Shown here piece by piece: positions 8,256-16,912 of a stretch of 64,000 nucleotides of DNA. The translations under genes and the position numbers were made by a program. Source of the DNA: an uncultured bacterium (GTDB taxonomy: Bacteria > Actinomycetota > Coriobacteriia > Coriobacteriales > Coriobacteriaceae); the NCBI GenBank assembly GCA_905215115.1, contig CAJMOP010000001.1:12155-76154 (forward strand), given 5' to 3'. Each line of letters starts with the position of its first letter. The stretch's first letter is position 1. Below the pieces are notes generated by a model. The model was given only the letters and a program-made list of their open reading frames with translations. It did not search any database and was not told the DNA's origin.

Positions 8256-10271
8256 ATGGTAAAGATTCGAGAGAAGCAAACCGAGCAGCTCGAGAAGGCT
8301 GCCTCCAAGGGGCTCAAGCTCGGTGGCTGGAAGAAGATGACGCTGTCTTCTAAGATTGCCGCCGTCGTGCTGGTGCTGGTCGCCCTGACTGCGATTCTGG
8401 CGCCCCTTCTTGCCCCCTATAGCCCGGTCGAGATCTTTACGGCTCGCCAGGCTCCCGGCAACGGATTTATCTTCGGTACCGACGATAAGGGTCGCGATAT
8501 TCTGTCGCGTATGCTCTACGGTGGTCGTTACTCGCTGATTATCGGCTTTGGCGCCACTGCCATGGCTCTGGTCTGCGGCTCGGTCGTGGGCGCCCTTGCA
8601 GCGGTTTCGCGCAAGGCCGTCTCCGAGACGATCATGCGTATCTTGGACATCATCATGTCCATCCCGGGTATCGCCCTCGCGGCCGTCTTCGTCTCCATCC
8701 TGGGCAACTCCGTGCCGTCGATCATCTTCGCCATCGGCTTTATGTACACTCCGCAGATTGCCCGTATCGTGCGCGCCAACATCGTGTCCGAGTACGGAGA
8801 GGACTATGTCCGCGCGGTCATCGTTTCCGGCGCCAAGGCTCCGTGGATTTTGATCAAGCATGTTCTGCGTAACTGCATCGCCCCGATCATGGTCTTCACC
8901 GTTACCCTGGTCGCCGACGCCATCATCTTCGAGGCCTCGCTGACCTTCATCGGCGCTGGTATCCAGGAGCCCACAGCTACCTGGGGCAACATCCTCGCCG
9001 ACGCCCGCGGCGGCGTGCTCGCCGGCCGTTGGTGGCAGGCACTGTTCCCGGGCCTGGCCATCATGATCACCTGCCTGGCGCTCAACATCCTCTCCGAGGG
9101 CATTACCGACGCCATGGCCGCTGCTCCCTCCGCCGCCCTGGATCCGACCGATTCCTCCAAGCGTCGCGAGGCCGACCTGCTGGTCTCCGACCCCGTTCGC
9201 GCCTACAAGGAGCAGGCCCAGTCCCTCTCCGCTCGCCTTGGCGCCCTGCGCGATGTCGAGCTCAAGCGTGACGATCGCCATGTGCCTGACGAGTCTGTCG
9301 AACCGATTCTCTCGGTCCGCGATTTCTGCATCCAGTTTGAGCACCACGGCGATATCAACGTCGTCGACCATGTCAACTTTGACGTCCGTCCTGGTCAGAC
9401 CATGGGCCTGGTGGGCGAGTCCGGTTGCGGCAAGTCCATCACCACGCTGGCCATCATGGGCCTGACCGACGATGACGAGCACCTTTCCGGCGAGGTCCTC
9501 TGGGAGGGCCGCGACCTGCTCAAGATGAGCAAGAAGGAGTGGTTCGGCCTGCGCGGTACCGATATCGCTATGGTCTATCAGGACGCCCTGTCCTCGCTCA
9601 ACCCCTCCATGCTCATCTCTGCCCAGATGAAGCAGCTCACCAAGCGCGGCGGCACCCGCAGCGCCGAGGAACTCTTGGAGCTCGTGGGCCTCGACCCCAA
9701 GCGTACGCTCGAGAGCTACCCGCATGAGCTTTCCGGTGGCCAGCGTCAGCGTGTTCTGATCGCTATGGCCCTTACCCGCGACCCCAAGCTGGTCATCTGC
9801 GACGAGCCCACGACCGCTCTGGACGTTACCGTCCAGAAGCAGGTCATCAAGCTGCTCAACGACCTTCAGGCCAAGCTCGGCTTTGCCATGATCTTCGTCT
9901 CGCATGACCTGGCGCTGGTCGCCGAGGTCGCCCATAACATCACGGTTATGTATGCCGGTCAGGTTATCGAGCAGGCACCCACCAAGGAGCTGCTCACCAA
10001 CCCGATTCACGAGTACACCCGCGGTCTTCTGGGTTCCGTTCTGTCCATCGAGAGCGGTTCGGGCCGCCTTCACCAGGTACCCGGCGCCGTTCCGAGCCCG
10101 CGCGATTTCCCCAAGGGCGATCGCTTCGCGCCCCGCTCGAGCCATCCGCGTATTGGCCTGGACACCCGTCCGGTCTTCAAGCGCGTGCCCGGCACCGAGC
10201 ACTTCTATTCCGAGCTCCCCGACGAGGTGCTCAAGGCAAATGGTTTGACCCCTCACGCGGAGGTGATGTAG
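8256..10271 (+). CDS. Fused ABC permease-ATPase (DppC-DppD fusion)
   Basis: A 671-residue protein joining two normally separate importer subunits. Residues about 1-290 are a DppC-type permease (signature DYVRAVIVSGAKAPWILIKH near 185). A polar linker of about 60 residues follows (SSKRREADLLVSDPVRAYKE). Residues about 350-671 are a peptide-type ATPase with Walker A GESGCGKS near 387, signature LSGGQRQRV near 491, Walker [13 protein letters not shown], and the C-terminal oligopeptide-transporter extension, which lacks the usual four-Cys cluster. The frame is continuous with uniform codon use, so this is a real fusion and not a sequencing error. Similar fusions are known in sialic-acid ABC importers (SatC, SiaG; recalled, not checked). 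Confidence 0.9.
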   Translation: MVKIREKQTEQLEKAASKGLKLGGWKKMTLSSKIAAVVLVLVALTAILAPLLAPYSPVEIFTARQAPGNGFIFGTDDKGRDILSRMLYGGRYSLIIGFGATAMALVCGSVVGALAAVSRKAVSETIMRILDIIMSIPGIALAAVFVSILGNSVPSIIFAIGFMYTPQIARIVRANIVSEYGEDYVRAVIVSGAKAPWILIKHVLRNCIAPIMVFTVTLVADAIIFEASLTFIGAGIQEPTATWGNILADARGGVLAGRWWQALFPGLAIMITCLALNILSEGITDAMAAAPSAALDPTDSSKRREADLLVSDPVRAYKEQAQSLSARLGALRDVELKRDDRHVPDESVEPILSVRDFCIQFEHHGDINVVDHVNFDVRPGQTMGLVGESGCGKSITTLAIMGLTDDDEHLSGEVLWEGRDLLKMSKKEWFGLRGTDIAMVYQDALSSLNPSMLISAQMKQLTKRGGTRSAEELLELVGLDPKRTLESYPHELSGGQRQRVLIAMALTRDPKLVICDEPTTALDVTVQKQVIKLLNDLQAKLGFAMIFVSHDLALVAEVAHNITVMYAGQVIEQAPTKELLTNPIHEYTRGLLGSVLSIESGSGRLHQVPGAVPSPRDFPKGDRFAPRSSHPRIGLDTRPVFKRVPGTEHFYSELPDEVLKANGLTPHAEVM

Positions 10272-11099
10272 ATGAGCGAGACCGCAGTCAACGGCGTCGA
10301 GCCGATCATCTTCCTTGATGACGTCCACGTCACCTTTAGGACCCGTACCGGCTCGATTCTGCACCCTAACCTGGTTCACGCCGTCCAGGGTGTAACGATT
10401 AGGCTCATGCCCGGTCAGACGATCGGCATCGTCGGCGAGTCCGGTTGCGGTAAGTCCACCACCGCCAACGTCATGTGCGGCCTGCAGGCCCCCACGAGCG
10501 GCAAGGTCTACTTTAAGGGCAAGGACGTTACCAAACGTACCGCCGAGGACCGTCGCCACATGGGTCGCGTCATCTCGGTCGTGTTCCAGAACCCGGCCAC
10601 GGCACTCAACCCCCGTATGGTCGTTCGCGAGCAACTGCTCGACCCCATGCGCGTCCACAACCTGGGTACCGAGGCCGAGCAGGAGAAGCGCGTCAAGGAG
10701 CTCTTGGAGCTCACCGGTCTGCCCAGCTCCGCCGCCGAGGTTCTTCCCGGCCAGCTTTCGGGCGGCCAGCGTCAGCGCGTCGCAATTGCCCGTGCCCTGT
10801 CGCTGAACCCCGATGCCATCATCGCCGACGAGCCCACCTCGGCTCTGGACGTTTCGGTTCGCGCGCAAATTCTGAACCTGCTGACCGACCTTAAGAAGGA
10901 GCTCGGCCTGGCCATGGTGTTCATCAGCCATGACATCCAGACGGTCCGCTATATCTCTGACGACATCATCGTTATGAATGGCGGCAAGATCGTCGAGCAG
11001 GGCGAGGCCAAGCAGGTCTTCCAGCACCCTCAGGACCCCTACACCAAGATGCTGCTCGGTGCTGCGCCGTCGCTGCTGCATCCCAAGCTCGGCGAGTAG
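10272..11099 (+). CDS. ABC transporter ATPase, DppF type (sialic-acid locus)
   Basis: Second nucleotide-binding subunit of the importer, 275 residues. Walker A GESGCGKSTT near residue 56, Q-loop FQNPATALNPRM, signature [16 protein letters not shown], Walker B IIADEPTSALDVS and the switch histidine in FISHDI are all intact. The ATG directly follows the stop codon of the fused permease-ATPase, implying coupled translation. It would pair with the ATPase half of that fusion as a heterodimer. Confidence 0.92.
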   Translation: MSETAVNGVEPIIFLDDVHVTFRTRTGSILHPNLVHAVQGVTIRLMPGQTIGIVGESGCGKSTTANVMCGLQAPTSGKVYFKGKDVTKRTAEDRRHMGRVISVVFQNPATALNPRMVVREQLLDPMRVHNLGTEAEQEKRVKELLELTGLPSSAAEVLPGQLSGGQRQRVAIARALSLNPDAIIADEPTSALDVSVRAQILNLLTDLKKELGLAMVFISHDIQTVRYISDDIIVMNGGKIVEQGEAKQVFQHPQDPYTKMLLGAAPSLLHPKLGE

Positions 11100-11179
11100 C
11101 CTCGCTTTCCCTCCCGTGCGCCCGGTTCCCTTGCCGGGCGCACCTCCGTTGCGATTTCGAAAGGTTGGGTTCACGAGCC

Positions 11180-12157
11180 ATGCCAAGTGCTCAGGAGCTA
11201 CAACAGCAATTTGGTGGGTATCGGGGCGCCATGCCCCGTCCATCAGATTTCGATCTCTTTTGGAAGGACCGCATGGCCGAGGCCGACGCCGTCGGACTTG
11301 ACTATGCGATCGAGACGGCATCGGTCATCGATGCCGTGACCTGCCAGCTTTTCGACCTCTGGTATACCGGCATGTGTGGCGCTCGCCTGCATGCCAAGTA
11401 CCTTAAACCCGTCTCGGACGAGCCCGTGCCATTGGTACTTCAGTTCCATGGGTATCCGGGTGCAAGCCGCAGCTGGTTTGAGCAGGCGTCGTTTGCGGGC
11501 ATGGGCATGGCACTCATCGCCCTCGACTGCCCCGGCCAAGGAGGTCCCTCCGAGGACATTGGTGGATTTGAGGGCACAACGGTCGCGGGCCATATCGTCG
11601 CCGGTATCGACGGCGATCCGGCCAACCTCTACTATGTCCGCTTGCACCAAGATATTCGCATCCTGTGCCGCATCGTTCGCGAGCTCGAGGGCATCGATCT
11701 TGCCCGTGTGTTTGTGAACGGCGCGTCGCAGGGCGGCGGTTTGGGCATTGCGACCTGTGCACTTAACAGCGAGCTTATCAATCGCGCCGCCATCCTCTAT
11801 CCCTTCTTATCGGATTTCCGCCTGGTCTGGGATTTGGATGCCGACGACATTGCCTACGAGGGCCTGCGCTATTGGTCTCGCTGGTTTGACGAGGACTCGA
11901 CTCGTATCGACGAAGCCTATGCCAAGCTGGCGTACTTCGATTCCAAGAACTTTGCCCCTATGGTCAAATGCCCCGTGCTGTTTGGCACCGGCACAGCCGA
12001 TACCGTCTGTCCGCCAGCGACGCAGTTTGCGGTCTATAACAACCTGACCTGTGAAAAGCGTCATGAGTTCTTTGAAGGCTTTGGCCACGAGGAGATTCAG
12101 GATTTTGACGATCTGATCATTCCGTTTTTCTGCAAGGGAGGGGAGGCTCATGTCTAA
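11180..12157 (+). CDS. CE7-like acetyl esterase (AXE1/cephalosporin-C deacetylase family)
   Basis: Alpha/beta-hydrolase of the acetyl xylan esterase (CE7) type, 325 residues. The oxyanion region is FHGYPGASRSW, the nucleophile elbow is GASQGGG with Ser183, the acid is Asp in GTADTV, and the base is His in FGHEEI, so the triad is complete. CE7 enzymes remove acetyl groups from sugars. In this locus the likely substrate is O-acetylated sialic acid, which must be deacetylated before lyase cleavage; this is inference from context. ATG 11180 is preferred, although the nearest AAGG is 15 nt upstream; TTG 11165 is an alternative. Its 3' end overlaps the next gene by 8 nt. Confidence 0.8.
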   Translation: MPSAQELQQQFGGYRGAMPRPSDFDLFWKDRMAEADAVGLDYAIETASVIDAVTCQLFDLWYTGMCGARLHAKYLKPVSDEPVPLVLQFHGYPGASRSWFEQASFAGMGMALIALDCPGQGGPSEDIGGFEGTTVAGHIVAGIDGDPANLYYVRLHQDIRILCRIVRELEGIDLARVFVNGASQGGGLGIATCALNSELINRAAILYPFLSDFRLVWDLDADDIAYEGLRYWSRWFDEDSTRIDEAYAKLAYFDSKNFAPMVKCPVLFGTGTADTVCPPATQFAVYNNLTCEKRHEFFEGFGHEEIQDFDDLIIPFFCKGGEAHV

Positions 12158-13001
12158 GTGCGAGAGCAATATCGATGAGCTGATTGTCCCCGAGCTTGCG
12201 GGGATTTCTGGGACGGTTTCGTCAAGGCTCGCAGAATATCGGGACTGGCGCGGTGATGTCCAAGCAGATGTTTCTGATTTAGAGACATGCGCTTCGAATC
12301 TTGAGATTCAAGGCCTGGCCATTACGGCGATTGACTTTGTTAACCCCTGCGCCCGTTACTCGGAGGTCTCCTTTGAGCTCGGTGACGATGCGATTCACGC
12401 TCGTTTGATCGAGCCTGTCGGTCGTGCCCGAGTATCTGAGCGCGTGCCGCTGTGCCTGATGTTCCACGACATCGATCGGCCTGTGCGCGGCTGGCATCAC
12501 ATGACGAGATTTGCCGCCATGGGGTATGCCGTCCTCGCGCTGGATGACGATGTTGCTGGTGCGGACGACCTGCGGCGGGGGATTTCTTCGCCCGCTTTTG
12601 TCGAGCGCGTCCGTTGGGGTTGCGCGCTGGCGAAGGTGGCGCGCAATCTTGATGGCATGGACCCCGACCGCATCTTTGCATGGGGCGAGGGTCTTGGCGG
12701 CGGAGTCGCGCTGGCGGTTTCTGCTCTGGACGAGCGGGGCCTCGTCTGCACGGCGGTTGCCAATCCGCTTCCTGGCGGCCTCGAGGCGCTGTCGTCTCGG
12801 GTGCGCGAATCGGTGCTCATGGGCACATCGCTTATGGATACCGTGAGCGATCCCAAGGATCAGTTTGCCGTATTCAACGGTCTTGAGTGTGACCGGAGGC
12901 ATATCATCTATGCAAAATACGCTCACGAGCGCATCAATGCGTTCGAAAACGAAGTCGTCGACTTTTTTAACCAAACGTTCTACCCGTGTTCTTTGGCCTA
13001 G
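12150..13001 (+). CDS. Degenerate CE7-like esterase paralogue lacking catalytic serine
   Basis: A 283-residue protein homologous to the preceding esterase over most of its length; the C-terminal thirds align clearly (TQFAVYNNL versus DQFAVFNGL, with matching Asp and His positions). At the nucleophile elbow the upstream enzyme reads GASQGGG but this one reads GEGLGGG, placing Gly181 where the Ser belongs. A stretch of about 20 residues after the LD(D/C) strand is also missing. Catalysis by the usual triad is therefore not expected. It may be a non-catalytic partner or carbohydrate-binding remnant. Start ATG 12150 overlaps the upstream stop by 8 nt, with AAGGGAGG just before it, indicating coupled translation and probable heteromer formation. 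Confidence 0.75.
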   Translation: MSKCESNIDELIVPELAGISGTVSSRLAEYRDWRGDVQADVSDLETCASNLEIQGLAITAIDFVNPCARYSEVSFELGDDAIHARLIEPVGRARVSERVPLCLMFHDIDRPVRGWHHMTRFAAMGYAVLALDDDVAGADDLRRGISSPAFVERVRWGCALAKVARNLDGMDPDRIFAWGEGLGGGVALAVSALDERGLVCTAVANPLPGGLEALSSRVRESVLMGTSLMDTVSDPKDQFAVFNGLECDRRHIIYAKYAHERINAFENEVVDFFNQTFYPCSLA

Positions 13002-13069
13002 ACGGCCTGGACACTGCCAACAAGAGTGGGTGGCATAGGGCCGCCCGCCAGACAGCTAAGGAGATTCTT

Positions 13070-13990
13070 GTGGCAACTCAGAAATTCACCGGCGTTATCC
13101 CTCCCGTCGTTGTTCCCGATACCGAAGATCACCAGCTCGACGTTGCCTCCTTTGAGCGCAGCATCAACCGCATGATCGATGCCGGCGTCGATGGCCTGTT
13201 CTTCTTGGGATCCTCGGGCGAGGTCGTCTTCTCCACCGACGAGCGCCGTCGCCAGATTATCGCCGAGGCCGTTCGTATCGTCGACCACCGCGTTCCCGTT
13301 CTGGTCGGCATCATCGATACCGAGACCGAGCGCATGATCGAGCACGGCAAGGTCGCCCAGGAGCTGGGCGCCGATGCCCTCGTCGCCACCTGCCCGTTCT
13401 ATGCCCTGCAGGGCATGACCGAGGTCGAGGAGCACTTCCGCATCCTGCACGAGGAGCTCGACCTGCCCATCTTTGCCTATGACATTCCCGTGTGCGTCCA
13501 CACCAAGCTCCCCTGGAAGCTCCTTGCCAAGCTCGGCGCCGAGGGCGTTCTGGCCGGCGTCAAGGATTCCTCGGGTGATGACATCTCGTTCCGCTACCTC
13601 GTTCAGGAGAACGAGAAGAACGGCCATCCGATGAGCATCCTCACCGGTCACGAGGTTGTTGTCGACGGCGCTTACCTTGGTGGCGCCGACGGTTCCGTTC
13701 CGGGTCTCGCCAACGTTGAGCCCGAGGGCTACGTGCGTCAGTGGAAGGCCGCCCAGGCTGGTGACTGGGCTACCGTCAAGGCCGAGCAGGATCGCCTCAA
13801 TGAGATTTCGCACATCTGGGATGTCACCTCGGGCGTTCAGGGCTATGCCGGTGGCGTCGGCGCCTTCAAGACCGCTATGAACCTCATGGGTATCTTTGAC
13901 AGCCCGACCATGCCGCGCCCGGTGAAGGCCATGACTGGCGAGAACGTCGAGGCGATTCGCAAGGTCCTTCAGGACAACGGTCTCCTGTAA
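13070..13990 (+). CDS. nanA: N-acetylneuraminate lyase (DapA/NanA family)
   Basis: Class I aldolase of the dihydrodipicolinate synthase/N-acetylneuraminate lyase family, 306 residues, a normal length. The GxxGE motif (GSSGEVVFS), the tyrosine of FAYDIP and the Schiff-base lysine of GVKDSSGD are present. Sequence alone does not separate DapA from NanA; the neighbouring ManNAc-6-P epimerase, ROK kinase and transporter make the lyase role, splitting sialic acid to ManNAc and pyruvate, far more likely. GTG 13070 follows TAAGGAGA at good spacing; the open frame further upstream has no family similarity. A very long hairpin follows directly after the stop. Confidence 0.87.
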   Translation: MATQKFTGVIPPVVVPDTEDHQLDVASFERSINRMIDAGVDGLFFLGSSGEVVFSTDERRRQIIAEAVRIVDHRVPVLVGIIDTETERMIEHGKVAQELGADALVATCPFYALQGMTEVEEHFRILHEELDLPIFAYDIPVCVHTKLPWKLLAKLGAEGVLAGVKDSSGDDISFRYLVQENEKNGHPMSILTGHEVVVDGAYLGGADGSVPGLANVEPEGYVRQWKAAQAGDWATVKAEQDRLNEISHIWDVTSGVQGYAGGVGAFKTAMNLMGIFDSPTMPRPVKAMTGENVEAIRKVLQDNGLL

Positions 13991-13993
13991 AGC

Positions 13994-14088
13994 TTCCCCA
14001 GGCACCCGATCTTGGGGCTCAAGTGGTCGGGCGTGACCCATTAGGTCAACGCCCGACCACTTTCACCCCAACCTCGGGCACCTGGGAA
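13994..14088 (+). terminator. Long extended hairpin after nanA
   Basis: Inner stem GTGGTCGGGCG-TGACC (14023-14038) with GGTCAACGCCCGACCAC (14044-14060) is almost perfect. It is flanked by a weaker outer stem, TTCCCCAGGCACCCGA…TTGGGG (13994-14017) with CCCCAA…CCTGGGAA (14066-14088). The whole spans 95 nt. Probably ends or attenuates the transporter-esterase-lyase transcript before the kinase gene. Confidence 0.7.
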
Positions 14089-14161
14089 ACCTTTACCAAG
14101 TTGCGGCGATAACACCGCCTTCATTTCCTGTAGTTGTTATTTATCTCCTAAGGAGAGCGAC

Positions 14162-15127
14162 ATGGAGAACAAGTACGTCTGCTCTGTCGATATCGGCGGA
14201 ACTAAGATCGCGACTGCCATCATGGAGTACCCGGCTGACGGCAGCGTGCCCCATCCCGTTTTTGAGGCCGAGGTTCCTACCGAGGCCCAGGAGGGCGGCG
14301 AGGCCGTCTTCCAGCGTATCGAGGCGTCCATCAAGGCTGCTCTCGAGGCGAATCCCGATGTCGAGGTCCTTGGCGTCGGTATCGGTGCCGCCGGCGTCGT
14401 CGATCCCAAGACGGGCGCCATCGCGTATGCCAACGAGATTATGCCCGGTTGGTCCGGCGTTCAGTTGGGGCCGCGTCTGCGCGAGGACCTCGGTCTTCCC
14501 GTTGCCGTTGTAGGCGACGTGCAGGCTCATGCTCTGGGCGAGGCCCACTGGGGCGTCGGCAAGGGCAAGTTCTCCGTCTTGTGTCTTGGCATCGGTACGG
14601 GCATCGGCGGAGCATATGTCGAGAACGGCCGCGTGATGCAGGGCTTCCATGGTGCTGCTGGCCATATGGGCCACATCGAGTGTTCGGCTGCCGCCGGCAT
14701 TCCCTGCGCCTGCGGGCGTTCCGGCCATCTGGAGTCGGTTGCTTCGGGCACTTCCATTGGTCGTATGTACGATGAGCGCTTTGGCCGCGTCGACCCCAGC
14801 CGTCCTTCGGTCGGTCGCGATGTGAACGACCTGTGCCGTGCAGGCGACGCAAAGGCGACCGAGGTCATCCATGATGCCGGCTTTGCGCTGGGTGCCAGCT
14901 TGGGCTCGCTCGCTAACATCCTGGACCCTGAGGTCATCGTGCTTTCGGGCGGCGTGATTCACCAAGGTCCCGATTGGCGTTCGCAGACGTGGAAGGATTC
15001 GGTGCACGAGGGCTATGCCAGCCAGGCGCTCGATCCGCTTCAGGACACGCCGATCCTCATCGGTTCTCTGGAGGGCGATGCTCCGCTCATCGGTGCCGCT
15101 GAGCATCTTCTTGCCTCGTTGAAGTAA
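14162..15127 (+). CDS. nanK: ROK-family sugar kinase, probable N-acetylmannosamine kinase
   Basis: ROK-fold kinase of 321 residues. N-terminal phosphate loop VDIGGTKIATAIM, the ROK core GVGIGAAGVVDPKTG, catalytic Asp in GDVQAHALGEAHWG, and the zinc region GHIECSAAAGIPCACGRSGHLE. The last zinc ligand is His rather than the commonest Cys, as in other actinobacterial ROK kinases I recall. Glucokinase is the generic alternative, but its position between nanA and nanE indicates ManNAc phosphorylation to ManNAc-6-P. ATG 14162 follows CTAAGGAG. The gene is set apart from nanA by a long hairpin and from nanE by another, so its expression may be partly separate. Confidence 0.85.
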   Translation: MENKYVCSVDIGGTKIATAIMEYPADGSVPHPVFEAEVPTEAQEGGEAVFQRIEASIKAALEANPDVEVLGVGIGAAGVVDPKTGAIAYANEIMPGWSGVQLGPRLREDLGLPVAVVGDVQAHALGEAHWGVGKGKFSVLCLGIGTGIGGAYVENGRVMQGFHGAAGHMGHIECSAAAGIPCACGRSGHLESVASGTSIGRMYDERFGRVDPSRPSVGRDVNDLCRAGDAKATEVIHDAGFALGASLGSLANILDPEVIVLSGGVIHQGPDWRSQTWKDSVHEGYASQALDPLQDTPILIGSLEGDAPLIGAAEHLLASLK

Positions 15128-15143
15128 ACGTATCTGCTGTAGG

Positions 15144-15176
15144 AGCCTCCCGAGACAACACGCCTCGGGAGGCTGT
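15144..15176 (+). terminator. Hairpin between nanK and nanE
   Basis: Perfect 11-bp stem AGCCTCCCGAG (15144-15154) / CTCGGGAGGCT (15164-15174) with a 9-nt loop, followed by GTT. Weak T tract, so read-through into nanE is likely. Confidence 0.6.
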
Positions 15177-15197
15177 TCTGAGAAAGGTTGCAGCCTT

Positions 15198-15884
15198 ATG
15201 ACCGTCGATCCTTTGATTCAATCCCTGAAGGGCAAGCTCGTCGTGAGCGTTCAGGCGTATATGGGCGAGCCGCTTCGTACGCCCGAGACCATGGCTCAAA
15301 TGTCTCGCGCTTGCGAGCTTGGCGGCGCCGCCGCCATTCGCTGTCAGGGCCTTGCCGACATTGCCGCTATTAAGGGTCGCTGTGAGGTTCCCGTCATCGG
15401 CCTGTGGAAGGATGGACACGAGGGCGTTTACATCACGCCGACGCTGCGTCACGCTCGCGCCTGCGTTGCTGCCGGTGCCGATATCGTGGCGATCGACGCC
15501 ACCGATCGTCCGCGTCCCGATGGCAAGACCGTCGAGGATACCTTCCGCCCGCTGCACGAGGAGGGCGTGCTCCTGATGGCGGATTGTGCCACCATCGAGG
15601 ACATTCGCCGTGCGGTTGATATGGGCTTTGACCTGGTATCCACCACGCTTTCTCACGGCGTCGCCGCCATCGACTGCACCATGGCCGATGGCCCCGACCT
15701 GCCACTCCTGCGTCAGGCGACCGAGGAATTCCCCGGTCTTCCCATCATCTGCGAGGGCCGCGTGCACACGCCCGAGGAGGCTCGCGCTGCGATCGATGCT
15801 GGCGCCTGGGCCGTTGTCGTCGGCACCGCCATCACGCACCCCACGAGTATTACGAGTTGGTTCAAGGCTGCGCTTGAGGCGTAA
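15198..15884 (+). CDS. nanE: N-acetylmannosamine-6-phosphate 2-epimerase
   Basis: TIM-barrel epimerase, 228 residues, converting ManNAc-6-P to GlcNAc-6-P, the third intracellular step of sialic-acid catabolism. NanE landmarks: KLVVSVQAYMGEPL near the N-terminus, AAIRCQGLADIAAIK, PVIGLWKD, DIVAIDATDRPRPDG (catalytic region), DLVSTTLSHGV and CEGRVHTPEEAR. It closes the locus; nagA and nagB, needed to reach fructose-6-P, are not in this window. ATG 15198 follows GAAAGG. A clear terminator lies downstream. Confidence 0.95.
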   Translation: MTVDPLIQSLKGKLVVSVQAYMGEPLRTPETMAQMSRACELGGAAAIRCQGLADIAAIKGRCEVPVIGLWKDGHEGVYITPTLRHARACVAAGADIVAIDATDRPRPDGKTVEDTFRPLHEEGVLLMADCATIEDIRRAVDMGFDLVSTTLSHGVAAIDCTMADGPDLPLLRQATEEFPGLPIICEGRVHTPEEARAAIDAGAWAVVVGTAITHPTSITSWFKAALEA

Positions 15885-15935
15885 GACAGGCCTCGTATCC
15901 GCTCGGGGCGGTATACTCAATATAGGCAATTGACC

Positions 15936-15975
15936 GCGCGGGATCCGGGTTGCTGGGTCCCGCGCTTGTTTTTGG
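15936..15975 (+). terminator. Rho-independent terminator before rapZ
   Basis: Stem GCGCGGGATCC / GGGTCCCGCGC followed by TTGTTTTT (15936-15973). It overlaps the region just upstream of the rapZ ribosome site (GGGAGG), so it probably ends nanE transcripts and also lies inside the rapZ leader. Confidence 0.75.
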
Positions 15976-15985
15976 GAGGCAGCAC

Positions 15986-16906
15986 ATGCAAAAGGGAGAT
16001 GCCATGGATGCGGCGGAGCGCTCGGAGCGCATCCCCGATATCGTCATCATCACCGGAATGTCCGGATCGGGCCGCACACAGGCCATGCACGTGTTCGAGG
16101 ACATGGGCTATTTTTGCATTGATAACCTACCTCCGCGTCTCATCGCCCAGCTTGCCGAGCTCGTCGGCATCAATACGGGCGTGGGCAGGCATCTCGCCGT
16201 CACCTGCGATTTGCGTAGCCAGGGACTGTTTGACGAGTTGCTCGATGCGGTCGCCGCGCTCGAAGAGCGCGAGATGAGCTGCGACATCGTGTTCCTGGAG
16301 GCTTCTGACGAGGTGCTGATTCGTCGCTACAGCGAAAATCGCCGCCGTCATCCCATTGCCAAGCCGGGGGAGACTACGGCCGATGCCATTCAGCGCGAGC
16401 GCCTTCAGCTGCGGGGCGTGCGCGATCGAGCCGATATGATTATCGACACGAGCCGCCTGCGCACCTCTGCCCTGCGCAACAAATTGCGCATGGCGTTCTC
16501 CGAGTTGTCCGACCAGCAGCTCATGGACGTTCACGTGTTCTCGTTTGGCTTTAAGCACGGTATGCCCGTCGAGGCGGACATTATGATCGACGTTCGCTTC
16601 CTGCCCAATCCGTTTTACGATCCCGAGATGCGTACCATGACCGGTCTCGATAAGAAAGTCTCCGACTTTGTTCTGGACCATCCCAAGACCCAGGAGTTCT
16701 GGAAGGCCTGGACGCAGCTGCTCGATACGGTGATGCCGGGCTATATCGCGGAGGGTAAGCCGCAGCTTTCTATCGCCATCGGCTGCACGGGCGGACAGCA
16801 CCGTAGCGTCGCCATTGCCGAGGCCACGGCCCGTTACCTGGAAGGCGCCCAGTATCACGTGAGCATCTCCCACCGCGACCTGTCGCGCGCCAACACGAAG
16901 GCATAG
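15986..16906 (+). CDS. rapZ: RNase adapter / nucleotide-binding protein RapZ (YvcJ)
   Basis: P-loop protein of 306 residues. Walker A GMSGSGRTQAM near residue 22, the RapZ segment YFCIDNLPP, ENRRRHP in the middle, and the C-terminal block SFGFKHGMP…DVRFLPNPF…IAIGCTGGQHRSV. In Gram-negatives RapZ steers RNase E decay of the glmZ sRNA; in actinobacteria its role is less clear but it is syntenic with whiA, as here (6-nt gap). The usual intervening yvcK gene is absent. ATG 15986 follows GGGAGGC; ATG 16004 is a possible internal alternative. Confidence 0.93.
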   Translation: MQKGDAMDAAERSERIPDIVIITGMSGSGRTQAMHVFEDMGYFCIDNLPPRLIAQLAELVGINTGVGRHLAVTCDLRSQGLFDELLDAVAALEEREMSCDIVFLEASDEVLIRRYSENRRRHPIAKPGETTADAIQRERLQLRGVRDRADMIIDTSRLRTSALRNKLRMAFSELSDQQLMDVHVFSFGFKHGMPVEADIMIDVRFLPNPFYDPEMRTMTGLDKKVSDFVLDHPKTQEFWKAWTQLLDTVMPGYIAEGKPQLSIAIGCTGGQHRSVAIAEATARYLEGAQYHVSISHRDLSRANTKA

Positions 16907-16912
16907 GCCTGC

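Noticed and set aside
8256..10271. Frameshift or sequencing error joining DppC and DppD
   Set aside because: The junction has a coherent 60-residue polar linker, uniform codon use and no leftover start or stop signals; similar fusions are known in sialic-acid importers.
7308..11321. A 1337-codon open frame on the minus strand across the sialic-acid transporter genes
   Set aside because: It is the antisense shadow of GC-biased codons in four clear plus-strand genes; the product is low-complexity, has no recognisable domain and no ribosome site.
14162..15127. Calling the ROK protein glucokinase
   Set aside because: The fold alone allows it, but the position between nanA and nanE makes N-acetylmannosamine kinase the better call.
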